A stretch of DNA of 64,000 nt from the NCBI GenBank assembly GCA_030737875.1, contig CM060923.1, positions 36,944,501-37,008,500 of the forward strand, given 5' to 3'. The notes beneath the pieces are model-generated. The model saw only the letters and a list, made by a program, of their open reading frames with translations. It did not search any database and had not been told where the DNA came from. This DNA comes from Allium sativum. Lineage: Eukaryota > Streptophyta > Magnoliopsida > Asparagales > Amaryllidaceae. Positions 33,307-44,691 of this stretch are shown piece after piece (the stretch's first letter is position 1; each line of letters begins with the position of its first letter). The translations under genes were made by a program, and so were the position numbers.

Positions 33307-34180
33307 TCATTAAATTGAGAAGGCTCTAAAGAAATATGATTACTTTGACTGTAAACCTGCATGTACACCATATGATCCCAGTGTAAAGTTATTTAAGAAC
33401 ACTGGTGAATGTATAAGATAGTCTGTTTAAGCGAGCATCATTGGCAGCCTTCGGATGCCATTGATTGTACTAGACCCGACATTGGTTATGTCATGAGATC
33501 ATTATGCATGTTTTCAGTAGACCTAGTATAGAGCATTAACGTACTAATGAGATGGTTATGAGATACCTATAATAAACTATGAACTTTGGATTACATTATG
33601 AAAAAATTTCAGTTGTACTTGAAGGATATTCTGATACAGGCTGAAATACTTTATCTGATGATTCTAAAGGATCAGCGGCTATATATTTAGCATCACTGAA
33701 GAAGCTGTCTCTTGGAAACCCAAGAAGTAGACTATTTTGACTCAGTCTACTATAGAGACTGAGATAATAGCACTAGCCACAGCTAGTTAAGAAGCAGAGA
33801 ACTAAAGAAATCTGCTATTTGAGATTCCCAAAAGGGAAAAACCGACACCAGTGGCGTAATCGATTGCGATAGTACCGCTATTATTGCAAAAAGTATAGAA
33901 CCGTTATTACAATGGTAAAAGATGACGTCGTAAGTACAATACTATAAGAGAAACATAGTGATGAAAATTTGATGACTATTGAAAGAAGGACAAAACCGAT
34001 ATTACAACGGTAAGAAATGACAGTCGTATGCACAGTATTGTTAGATAACATCACATATGAAGTGATGGCAAATTGGCAGATCCTTTGATGAAAGGACTGA
34101 CCAGAAAGAAAGTCCTTAATAATTCTAAAAGAATGGGACTATTGCCCTGAGATTGTGGAATCACGCACAATGGTAACCCG
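33307..34180 (+). pseudogene. copia RT C-terminus and RNase H remains
   Basis: Continuation of the old copia pol after the solo LTR: EKALKKYDYFDCKPACTPYD at about 33315-33380, RPDIGYVM-like remains at about 33470, GYSDTG (RNase H YSDADW position) at about 33622, and KGSAAIYLASL downstream. Stops are frequent. About 500 nt of non-coding sequence then leads to a purine-rich aagtggtgg just before the 3' LTR at 34686. Confidence 0.7.
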
Positions 34181-34685
34181 ATCTAAATGACTGGAGATTC
34201 CAAGAACTAGGTTCAATGGGTAAAAATAAGTTGTGTAGTGATAGTAGATGAACATTCTAAATTTATATATTAAGAAGCATGTATTCCTGAAGTGATTAGA
34301 GGATGAGTTAATAGAAACTCTTAATGAGATCTATACTCTATTTGGAGTGGAGTACCTACCTTTAGGAGTGCTCTTGATAGACTCACCTTTGTGAATGTGG
34401 AAATGTGGCCGTTTCCTATGGAGTTTGGGCAAAACTTCTAGAGCATTCACTAAACTGGGATGACGTGCATGGCCATTAATGCACGGGCATATCTGATTGC
34501 ACTATAGAAAAGGTTGTGTGTGGTTTGATGTCAGGAATAGAGTTCAAGACTACGTGTCACTCTAGTAAAAATTAAATCTTATTCACTATGCAAAGGTTCA
34601 AGTCGGATGACACCTTTGTTTATGCACAATCTTATGTTTTTCAGAAACTGCTCGAAAATTATTTTTAAAAATTCAAGTGGTGGAT

Positions 34686-35208
34686 TATTGGAAAAATAGT
34701 TTATTATTGTAAAGATGAATTATCTAAAAATGGATAAGTATGATATGAGTCCTATATGAATAGTCCCACATCATGAGACTATATGAAAGAACCGGTCTTT
34801 ATTTGACTTGGTAAATATTGAGATCCATGTTTTCAGATCTGAACCTTTATTTAACTTGGTAAATATTGAGATCCATGTTTTCAGATCTGAACCGACTTTT
34901 CCCGTAATCCTTTTTATACGTTCCAACTACTCAAAAAAACAACTTTTTATTCTTATCTCTCTCTTCTTCTTCTTCCACCATTAAAAGTTCTTCATAAACA
35001 AAATCAGAACGAACAGTTAAATTTAAATCGAAAGTGCAAATCTAAATTGGTTTGTTGTGCAAGCAAATCAATTATTATTTTCTCAAAAGGCTATTTTTAT
35101 CCCAGAGGCGGCGGCGACAAGTACGAACTGGTTTGTACCACCGACCAGATCGCCGAATCGTCTTTAAGAAAGCGACCTAGTCTGCGACTCAGCCATTGTG
35201 TCCCAACA
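34686..35208 (+). repeat. 3' LTR of the old copia element
   Basis: Aligns over its whole length with 29260-29795, including the internal 47-bp tandem duplication (about 34797-34891). Several substitutions and a shortened A run distinguish it. Confidence 0.88.
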
Positions 35209-35538
35209 ATATCCCATTAAAGTTTGAGTAGGTTCCGTAGTTAATTAAGGGTCCGTTTGATTTTGAAGGAGAATAGGTATTTGGAGGAGTTATTTTGAAG
35301 GGGTATTTGAAGGGGAATTATTGTGAACGGCGAATGTGAGGCATATTGGAAGGGGCAAAGTTATTAATTTATTGTTTTTGTATATATTATTTTTAATTGT
35401 TTGTCTTTGTGTGAGTTTATTGTTGAACAGAATAGTAGAACGCAAAATACAAATTTCAGAATACAAATTACATAATTGCGGAATACAAATTGCAGAATTT
35501 AAAATGCAAATATAAAATACAGAATACAATGAAACTTT

Positions 35539-35975
35539 TTAATGCATTCCTGCGACAACTAGTTCGTTTCTCATATTGTCTCGTACAATCGCCATGGTGG
35601 ACGTTGATCTGGTTCTTTGAACGGGTTCTCGATCACTGTTTCCACGATTTGATATACTGTAATATAATTCGAGGTATTTGTCTGGCACTAAATCAGGGTC
35701 GTTATCATACGACATAAAATCTGGATCTACAGCATTGTATTTTCTGATGTAGTTGTGAATAGCCATTGTTGCAGTTATAATTTGTACTTGAACATGGTAT
35801 GGATATGTCTGCATGTTACGTAAGATGGCAAATTTTTTCTTCTAAATACCAAATGTTCTTTCAATTGCCATACGCAAACAAGACCGGAACTTATAGAATT
35901 ATGTATTCTGCTCCTTTCTCGTGTTTGATTAGCTTTAATTTCTTGAATATCAAGAAAATCTTGTAAATATTCCAA
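35539..35975 (-). pseudogene. Harbinger transposase C-terminal fragment
   Basis: Part of the DDE nuclease of PIF/Harbinger elements, which cuts the element at its TTA/TAA sites. Minus-strand reading gives RMAIERTFGI followed by KKKFAILRNMQTYPYHVQ, then IITATMAIHNYIRKY, and near the end TSTMAIVRDNMRNELV. This is the conserved tail of plant Harbinger transposases. The part upstream (ELEYLQDFLDIQE-like) is in another frame, and a stop interrupts the FGI-KKKF join. The N-terminal half and most of the catalytic core are absent, so it cannot be active. Confidence 0.8.
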
Positions 35976-36079
35976 ATCAGAATCATCACTATTTGTAATT
36001 ATATTTGATCTAGAATATTACAGAAATGAAGAACTGGAGGAAAATAAGAAATGAGTATGTTGATGCAGTGTTGAAATGG

Positions 36080-36082
<3 letters not shown>

Positions 36083-36111
<29 letters not shown>
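36083..36111. repeat. (TA)n microsatellite
   Basis: About 14 uninterrupted TA units inside Harbinger-2. A second, shorter TA tract lies at about 62234-62255. Confidence 0.95.
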
Positions 36112-36114
<3 letters not shown>

Positions 36115-36314
36115 AGAGGAAAGGGAAAGGGGGAAAAAATATCTGCCGCGTCCGACGCGTGTCGGATGCGTCCAAAGAGTCCAACGCGAAAGCTAGCTTT
36201 TCAACCATTCGTCTTGAAGGGGAAAATGCATGGGCCCCACCGTCTGAAGCGTCCGACGCATCAGACGCAAACACGAACGTAAAATGACCAGTTGGAAAAT
36301 CAAACAGAACCTAA

Positions 36315-38734
36315 TTCAGTAATAGTGTGTCATAATGAGATATGCTTAAACTTCCTGTCATATATATTTGTTTCAGTGACAATTAAAGGGGAATATGAGA
36401 GTGAGTTTATTTATTTATTTCCATGCATACATCCTAGATTGCACACAATAACAGTGAGAGAATTTTGATAAAGAAAATTTGCACTTGGGAATATCATTAG
36501 GATAGTTGAGTGAACCAATTTTTCTTCATGCTAATTTCACGTAAGTAGTTTATTTCCTTATTTGCTTCGCTTTTGTACCCTATATCATAGTATAACTAAA
36601 ATGATTTGTAGTTACATTACCATTTATAGAAAACGATATGATTTGAAATCTTTGACTATTGACTGAAGCCATTCAATACATTTGATTATGTATCAATTTT
36701 CCAATACACTTGCATATAAAAGACATTCTGCTGAATTATGTGTAAATTATTTTTGTTTGTAGGAAGATGTAGACTGAGTGCCAATATATATACTTAGATA
36801 GGATAGTATTTGGCCATTCTTTTAAAGATAGGTGACGATTATGTGTTCCCCATAAAATAAGTTTTGGATGATGGTATTAAATTGGGGGATTATGGATGTT
36901 TGTTTTGACAAATTAGTGAAAATAATAAATTTTCATGTTATCTGGTCTATGGGAATATCCTATAGAGACAAAAAGATTTGCTCTATTGACTATTATGTAG
37001 GAATAGCTCTGGTTATAGATTATGATTACTATACTATTGGCATACATCATTGCTATCAGTTTGTTAGAACTTTGCTCTGCTTTGAAGAACCTAAGTGCAC
37101 AAAATGATCAAGAATTTATTTTTAATTTTCAAACAAAGAAATTGGTGCAAAAAATTGGAAGTTGGTTGTATATTGGTCTTATTAGTTTGCTTATTATAGT
37201 AGTATATTTTGTTGTTTTTTGATTGTGTATGAAAATAGGACTATGCAACATGGACTTATAGCTTTTTCACATGATTGTTAGAAAGCTAAGTCAACTCTAA
37301 AATTTAATTAAGATTTATCTCATCTCACTCTCAGAAATGTGAGAAGGGTTCAATTTGGTTTAATGGTGATCCTCTTTGATTTAGTTCGTTTATACTGAAG
37401 TTGTGATCCTTACCGTACCCGGGGGTATCACTTGGTTTAACATGGCTTTGGTTTTTCCTATGTGTAGAAGTTGTTAAAAAGTTTTTCTAGAGAAAAATAA
37501 ATAAGTTTGTAATAACAGTTTTTTCTATGTGCTTAACAATTTGGCATCTTGTGTATTCTGGTAGCAAGCAGATTCTGTCATTGTTGTTGTGTAAATTTTT
37601 ATCAAGTTTTAATTATTATCACTGCACTTTAGGCCTAGATGCTGTGTATATATGATATGAACATTGCTTATAAACCATGTTCACTACACGTGCAATTTGA
37701 AACATTGGAAGAAGTTGTGCATATCTGGTAATAGTTTTATCTCAAGACTGCACGTAACTCTCATGTGCTAATACATGTGTTGGATTATGTTAAGAAGGTG
37801 ACTGGGTTTGGAGAATTATAGTTGGAAGTTTTCACTGAAATAGTCAGTTATATTGAAGATGAGAAGATTTGGATATTATGAAGAGAGATTTTCTTGATGT
37901 GCTGAGCAAAACAGTGTTATGAACATTCTCAACATGTGTTGGCATGCATGAAATGTATTTTTTTATTTTTTTTTGTTCAGGAGTTGCAAAGTTAGGAGTT
38001 TTTCTGGTGTATACAGTGATCGGAAATCTAAATAGGGTTTGATTTAATTGATGTAGTTTCGCCATTAACATTCAACAACAAAGTTTCTAAACATCTAGTT
38101 GACTATATTGAATGATGCCATAGTTTCAAAGAATGCATGATGTTTTTTTTAGTTCTGTAAGCAAATTGTCTCATCCATGTTTTCTCATTTATGTATCACT
38201 ATATTATCACTTATATTATGATATGTCACCTAACTAAAAATTTGTGTATTATGCAGACATTAGTTGAAAGAGGCTGCTAAAGGCCATCTTGGAACACAAA
38301 AAATATGCCACTATAGAGAAGTGGGCGCATGAGAAAAGAAATGTATAGTTGGAGAAAGTGTTTGATCCAAAAGCATCTATTTATGAAGCACCACAAAATG
38401 GTAATCACGAGCTATTTGGTATGATTGATGGAGTTTTTTTATTTGGTCTGAGTGTCATGTTCTCTATTTTTAGTATATAGAATTTATTTTAAAGTCATGA
38501 CAGAAGTTGTAGTATTTTGATCTCATACCCTTTAGTTGTATATGTTGAACTTGTGAAATTCAAATCTTCCTTTAATTTATTATCAAATATTTGTGCAATT
38601 TAAGTCGTATGTTTGGATAAGTAATAGTTTATTGTTATCAAAATTCAGTAACTTTTGATATGCATGTATATGTATTGTTGTATTATAGCAGCTAATTCTA
38701 TAGTAGACATGCTAATAAAAATTATATGGTTTGT
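36315..38734. other. 2.4 kb without recognisable gene or element
   Basis: AT-rich. Open frames at 36868-37107, 37022-37222 and on the minus strand at 37844-38071 show no domain, low-complexity composition and no supporting splice context. This may be the interior of the CACTA element that ends at 40253, whose left end I did not find. A stretch near 38285-38400 (KAILEHKKYATIEKW-like) has coding-like wording but is short and broken. Confidence 0.45.
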
Positions 38735-40253
38735 TAACTGTAACGAACATATTCATTGCTAACGAAGAAATTTATCACGAACATAGTCGTGAGTAAAGAC
38801 AAAATATATAACAGATGTCACTACTAGAATGGTTTGCTATTCTGACGTCCAGTTTCCAACGGCCACCAACGGTTTTTTAACAGTAGTTGGAAACCGTTAG
38901 AAACCATTGGAAGAAAGAACGTTGGCGGCCGTTGGAAGCCGTTGAACATTTACGGGATATTGCCTGCAACAACAAACCGAGAGTTTCATTTCCTTTTCCT
39001 CTACCAATTGTTCATCTCCTCCAACCCTTCCTCTCCTTCCAAATTTGTTGCCAAAGCTTCCTCCATCACTTCAACCTCTTTGAACGCCATCTACGAGCTT
39101 CTCCATCCCATCTCCACCCTTCTCGTTTTCCAAATTAGATAATTTCATAAAACCTAATTTTTAGGGTTAATTGATTTCAGGTTTAATTTGTAATTTTATT
39201 AATTCCTACTTGTTTGTATATGTATATTACCTCATGTTAATCTCTAATTGTTAGTATTGTCACAATATTAATCAAATTGTTTAGGGTTAAATTGATTTAG
39301 CGTTAAATTGATTTATGGTTTGATTGTGTTTGTTTAGGTAACTTTAGTTTGTGAATGTTATATGTGTGTGTGATAGTGTTTGCTAATAATATAATTTATG
39401 CAAACACGAAGATTATATTATGTTGACAAACACGATGTAAATTACAAAATTATATAAATTTATGCATACACGAAGTAAATTACTATAATTGGTGCAAATA
39501 TGAAGTAAATTACAAAAATATATAATTCTGTACACATGTACTAAACAGTAAAATATTTACAAATTGTATATTTAAATTTAATATAGATAAATATTTAAAA
39601 CCTTAGTTATTATTTGGCCCCGTCTGATAAGTGTTGTATATGATCGTTATATGGATATTTGTACTTTTACAAAACGGAAATCTATATTCATTTGATACAA
39701 CATTTGTCTGATTTATCCTTGTATTGGACAAGTTACAAACACTATAAAAAAATAACCTGGTTTTTCCTTGTATTGGAATAAAAAAAATAACCCAGTTTTT
39801 CCAATGGTTACCAACGGCTGATAGGTCATTGATTTTTAACGGCTTTCAATGGAGGCACGCCGTTGGAAATATTTCCTTGCTTCTGTTGTAAGTCGTGAAT
39901 GCTATTCCAACGGCCGCCAACAGTGGGAAGTCGTTGGAATAGCCTTGTATTCTAGTAGTGTATTGTCATGATAATATATAGTGGTTAACGTTTGCTTCCA
40001 CACCATAGAAGGTAAAACTTAGTAACGAAGAGCACCCGTTACAAAACAATGCTATTAATAACGAAGGGTATCGTTAAAAATGTTAGATTTCCAACGACAA
40101 GGTTCGTTGGTAAGTGATAAGCTAATAACAGGTAATGGCGTTACAAATATTTATAACAGCGCACTCCACGCCTATATCGCACATTATTATGTTTGTTATA
40201 AATTTCTTTTGTAATGACTATATTCGTTACAAAAACACTTTTTTGGTGTAGTG
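38735..40253. mobile_element. CACTA-3: right end with subterminal GTAACGAA repeats (partial)
   Basis: The right terminus aaaacacttttttggtgtagtg ends at 40253, a CACTACACC terminus in reverse. Before it, gttacaaa, cgttac and gtaacga motifs recur at 39980-40235. The same motif class (ctgtaacgaac, ctaacgaag, atcacgaac) resumes at 38740-38800, left of the nested CACTA-2. It is inserted in the RT region of the minus-strand gypsy element that continues at 40254. The left terminus was not found, so the start given is only the first subterminal motif. Confidence 0.65.
38819..39960. mobile_element. CACTA-2: small non-autonomous CACTA element
   Basis: Terminal repeats CACTACTAGAAT...ATTCTAGTAGTG are perfect over 12 bp. 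The 3-bp flanks are TGT and TAT (one mismatch). Subterminal zones are dense in ccgttggaa/ttccaacgg motifs in both orientations (38845-38945 and 39795-39945). It is 1,142 bp with no transposase. It sits inside the subterminal region of CACTA-3. Confidence 0.85.
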
Positions 40254-40495
40254 AATGCCTAAGGGTACCATCAGATTTCTTAATAAATACGATCATGACT
40301 CTTGGTGGAGATGAACTAGATTAGACAAATTGCTTAGCTTGTACTTCCAAAACTGATCTTTATGTTCCTCCTTCTTCTTGCTGGATATCCTTGTGGGATG
40401 ATGACTAATAGGCTAAGCACAAGGAGTGAGACCGATGCGCAACACAACTGCTTGCTTAGGTGGCAAGTCCGAAACAGGCTCAAACACATCAGAAA
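40254..40495 (-). pseudogene. gypsy pol fragment (linker and RT N-terminus), segment 2 of the older minus-strand element
   Basis: Minus-strand reading gives DVFEPVSDLPPKQAVVLRIG, then a degraded HPTR segment, then FIKKSDGTLRH near 40280-40254. This is the protease-RT linker and the start of reverse transcriptase in Ty3/gypsy elements. It continues directly from the minus-strand protease segment at 51918-52175 once the chromovirus at 40496-51741 is skipped. It is cut at 40254 by the CACTA-3 terminus just before the expected CIDYR motif. Stops are present. The join is supported by the AGAAA target duplication. Confidence 0.75.
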
Positions 40496-43400
40496 TGTAA
40501 CACCCGTGTTTTCAATTAACATTAAACTAACGAATTGAGGAATAATTAATTTTAAATGTGAGAATCAAGGGAAAAGGGTTACGCCATTGTGTTCGCCTCG
40601 GAATTTTGGTTGTGATAGAATCTGAGTTTGCGTAAATTGGACTTCGTATGAAGAAGTTATAGCTGTCAGAAGTTTCCAGAAATTCAAATTTAAATTCAAA
40701 AACAAATTCAGCCTCAGAACCGGGCAGGGCGGGAAATTTCCCGCCCCAGGCCAGGTCGACCAGGGGGTCGACCTTAGTGTCGACCTACCCTATAAGTCGA
40801 CCTAGGTGTCAACCTGGGGGTCGACCTACCCTCTCGGGCATATTTGAATTAAGCCCAATTCTGAGCTGCTGCTGAGTCATTAGGGTTGAGTTGGTTTTTT
40901 TGATGGTTTAGGTTGCTTCTAGGTTGATCGGATGGCCTAAATTAATCCTAATCTCTATATAAACACATGTAGACTCAAACCCTAAATGCAATAAAAATTA
41001 GAACCATGGCCGTCGTGCTATCACCCCGCAACCTAGAGTAGCCGCCACCAACTGGGAGAAAAGAAAAGCTAATCAACTCAATTCAACTCAAGTATATAAC
41101 AACAACAACAACGAATTTGTCTACTTCAAAGGCGAGCTAAATCAATTTCAGAACACAGATCCCAGAACTCAAGACCTTCTTTGAGTTGTGAGTTCGATTT
41201 CTTTAATAAGATAATTAACAAGTTAATTAGGTTGAGTTATAATTTGGGTTATATGGCTATGTTTGTGAAACATTGGAAAAAAAGTGATATTTTGTGAATA
41301 TATGCTAGTTGTTCATAACGATAGTTTTTGTTGTGGATCGCTTTGTATATGCCTAATCACCTATGTTCAACTTGATTCATGTTTGACATCATTTTATATG
41401 CAAGTTTGGGTGTATATTATATGCTAGTTTCTATGTGAATTGTACACAAGTTTACATGTGAACCAAGTAAAATGACTATATGCAAGTTTAGGTAGAAATT
41501 GGATTCACATATATGCAAGTTTACACCTTTAGGTTTAGGTCTATGACATATATAGTTTTATGCAAGTTTGTGACTATAGCCTATGCAAGTTTGGGTGAAA
41601 ACTATATTCATATATGCAAGTTCACACCTTTAGGTCTATGTTTAGATTCATGGCAATACAAAGTTTATGCAAGTTATGTTGTAATCCTTATTTGCAAGTT
41701 AGATCCATTTTGTGTGTTATGCAAATTTGCGGTGTTTCTTCCCTTTTATGTGCTAGACTAATTGCTAGCCTAATTTATATACATATATGTCATGATAAGC
41801 GAACGAACAACGTGGGGACGATGGGGGTAATATTGAATATACACATATTGAGAATTGGCATGTAATGGCCTTGAAAGGGATACAATTAATTTGAGGCAAT
41901 AATTGGTAAAATTTGTATACATGAAATAAATGGACATAATTTAGGTGACAATTATGAACATAAGTATATCTGGAATTTATTGACAAATTTGAATAGGGAT
42001 ATTAATCCACTTTGGGGTTAAATAAAGATGTATAATAATAAACTGCCAAAGACACGGGGTTAAATAAAGATGTACAATTAACACATGAGGTTAGACTCTT
42101 TTGTGGTGTTAGACTGCCCAAACCCGCCCGACAAATCCAGCAGCCACAAATGACAGTCTAATGTGAGAGGTCAAAGGCATGAATTAAATGCGTAACAGTT
42201 GTAAAGACATGAGGTTAGGCTCGTTTGCGGTATAAGACTGCCCGGACCCGCCCGGCAAATCCAGCAACCGCAAATGCCAGTTTAATGTGGGAGGTCTTTA
42301 CAAGGTTACGGTTCTAATGAATTAAGTAACACTTAACCAGATAAACATGTGGTGGGACATGGGGGGGTTAAGTGGGTGCCTTGGGTGGCATGTGAAATTA
42401 AGTGGGTGCCTTGGGTTGCATGTGAAATACGATTAGATGCACTTAACCAAGTTGAAACATGTAAGAAGAAATGAATAAAAATGGGGTTAAGTGGGAAACC
42501 TTTGTGGGGACCAAGCATAGGTGGAAAGCTTGTGTCGTGCATGAGGGGCCCTTTTCAAACCAGTAACCCATTAAGTATCTTTGTGAGCTCGACCCAAGTC
42601 GAGGACGGGACACGCTTACTGGATTTGATTGTAAGAGGTCAAAACGGGTTAGCGGTGGCAACGCAAGTCCAACGGGGTCATGTGCATGCATGGGCCCAGG
42701 CTGATAGGTAAGACGTTATTGCATCGTGTAGATATAAGCCGTGCATCATTGGTGGTATCGGGTTGCCACTTTGGGGAGGGATACACCCCACTGTGGGGCC
42801 AGCACGGGTATCTACGAGTTAGGAAGGCGATCGCATGGGGGTAGTGGATACACCTAGTGGAGATAGGGGCAGATGACACCTATGAAGGCAGCTAGGGGTA
42901 CACTAAACTACCATTATCATTATTAAGTTTAATAAGTGGGGATCAACTTTTAAGGTGTTTGGTGTGGTGCAATGTAGTAATTATCTTATAGTGATTAGGT
43001 GCGCCTCTAACGTTATCTTTGTTCATCTTATTTCCTTTGTTTGCTCTGTCATGCCCATTGGTTCACAGTCATTTCCTTATTTACCAGCTTATGCCTTATC
43101 CTAGTTGCTTTAATGATTATATTGTTAAAGTTATTGCACTCACCAGACTTTATGTATGACCCCTTTGTTTCCACCTCTTTTCTTCCTTTCTCCCCGCAAG
43201 GTGCTCAGGGTGGGACTAGTACTAGTGGAGCTCGATTTGGACAGCTTTATCTCTTTCTTTTGGAAGTTGCTTGGATTGCTGAAGTAAAGTTCAGCCTATC
43301 TTATTTATTGCTATTTTATGTTGGGGTTATGTCTTTTATTTTATGTGCTCAGAACTTATTTGTTAAGATGGATAATAAGTGTATTTGGTTTTGTTGTTGG

Positions 43401-43575
43401 TTTTTGATGTGATGTTACCAAACTATTTCTCCGTTGCAATAAAAGTTGTTTTTACTTTCCAAGTACTAATATATTTATCTGTCTTGTTTACTGTTTTGTT
43501 CTATACACAATAAACGCTCCACCAAAATTAAGGCATTCCCTTTGCGAGTGACCTTAATGGAGATGGGGTATCACA
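40496..43575 (+). repeat. chromovirus 5' LTR (3,080 bp)
   Basis: Holds a cluster of GTCGACC motifs (40755-40830), a run of tgcaagtt subrepeats (41395-41700), and two roughly 126-bp direct repeats beginning acatgaggttag (about 42082 and 42208). A roughly 32-bp local duplication (ggggttaaataaagatgta, about 42055) is absent from the 3' LTR. Short open frames inside are not genes. Confidence 0.95.
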
Positions 43576-43577
43576 CG

Positions 43578-43589
43578 TGGTATCAGAGC
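43578..43589 (+). promoter_or_regulatory. primer binding site of the chromovirus
   Basis: TGGTATCAGAGC, initiator-Met type, two bases after the LTR end. Confidence 0.92.
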
Positions 43590-43789
43590 TGAAGGTTACC
43601 AGAACAGATAAGATATTTTGAAAAACTATTTTTCAAAAAGCATTTTCATAAAGGATACTTTCAAAAATACATTTTAAGGAGAGTATTTTCAAGAGAAAAG
43701 TTAATTTTAAAAACATAACCCCCAAGAGCCATATATCTTTCTTTCGAATTCTTCGTTTGAATCTCTTCATTTTCTTTTCAGCATATCTG

Positions 43790-44690
43790 GAATTCCCGAG
43801 ATACCCGAGGGGATACCGATACCAGGATGGTTTGGAAGTTATCTGGAAGCTAGGGCCAATGTCGTAGACCCAGAAAATGCTCCTCCTCCTCCTCTCCATG
43901 TTGATACTTTCGCAAAGATATGCAAGGACTTTCGAGCAATGGGTGGAAAACCTTTTCACGGGTCGGAGACGTTTGTTGGAGATCGAAATTGGCTAAAGGA
44001 TGTGGAAGAATTGTTTGGAATCTTTGAGATAGAAGATGGAAGAAAGGTCCAATTAGCTGCCTGGTTAATGAAGGATGAGGCCTCTTTTTTGGGAGGTCAC
44101 TAATTGAGAGTATCCAGTTGATACATGGCCGGATTTCAGGCGTAGGTTTGAGGCAAAGTTTCTCTCACGGGCCGAAGAGAATTTATACATGGAAAGGTTT
44201 TTGGCATTGAGACAGGGAAATCTATCAGTGAAAGAGTACGTCAACAAGTTCAATCAGTTGGCGAGATTTCGCTTGGACTTGGTGAATACACCCGAAAAGA
44301 AGGCCCTGAGATTTGTTAAGGGTTTGAACGAGCCGCTACATGGGTTAGCTATGACCCACATCCCTATAGGGCCACCTTTGAGAGATTGGTTGACATGGCG
44401 TTTATGCATGAATAGGAGAAAGGCGCCAATGCTAATAAGGCACCTGAGAAGAAAGAGGATCAAAAGAAACCACAACAGCAATAGCAGAACAAGAAGGGTG
44501 GTAAAGACAACAATGGCAAGGGAAAGAAAAGATGCTTTAACTGTGGGACACCAGGCCATCTGAGCAAAGATTATAGGAAGAAGAAGAAGATTGGTTGTTT
44601 CCACTGTGGCGAGGCAGGACATCTGATTAAGGACTGCCCAAAGAAAGGGCAGAGGGCAGGGCCTACCTCTGGAGGGCAGATTCAGGCTCT
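43790..44690 (+). pseudogene. chromovirus gag with two zinc knuckles (broken)
   Basis: Gag capsid/nucleocapsid of the chromovirus. The frame is readable from IPEIPEGIPIPGWFGS (about 43793) through FRAMGGKPFHGSE and EELFGIFEIEDGRKVQLAAWLMKDEA, then breaks at about 44100. It resumes in RRRFEAKFL-like wording and in an open stretch from 44189 (RQGNLSVKEYVNKFNQLARF). A 1-nt loss at about 44386 and a TAG near 44415 follow. Zinc knuckles are [14 protein letters not shown] (last Cys replaced by Tyr, about 44531) and [14 protein letters not shown] (about 44597). No upstream ATG in frame was found before 43793. Not functional. Confidence 0.88.
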
Positions 44691-44691
44691 C

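Larger units (their letters stand above)
29260..35208 (+). mobile_element. old Ty1/copia element with nested LINE and solo LTR
   Basis: LTRs 29260-29795 and 34686-35208 start TATTGGAAAAATAG (first G of TG mutated in both) and end CCCAACA. The flanking target duplication is ATATT (29255-29259) against ATATC (35209-35213). LTRs differ by indels, including a much longer A run in the 5' copy. The interior is heavily eroded. No primer site was recognised after 29795. Inserted material is a LINE fragment near 30440-30920 and a solo LTR at 32948-33301. Confidence 0.85.
35249..36311. mobile_element. PIF/Harbinger element 2 with transposase remains
   Basis: Terminal repeats GGGTCCGTTTGATTTT and, at the right end, aaatcaaacagaacc (reverse complement GGTTCTGTTTGATTTT). 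The target duplication is TAA (35246-35248 and 36312-36314). It holds a minus-strand transposase fragment at 35539-35975 and a (TA)n tract at 36083-36111. The right arm has repeated gcgtccgacgcg phrases. It is 1,063 bp. Confidence 0.88.

Noticed and set aside
36868..37222. Two overlapping frames with Ile/Tyr-rich, membrane-like composition
   Set aside because: Composition matches that expected from AT-rich random DNA. No promoter, homology or splice signals.
41513..42879. Frames of 66-83 codons in the chromovirus LTR, duplicated at 49705-50871
   Set aside because: Present in both LTRs simply because the LTRs are copies. They contain subrepeats and no domain.
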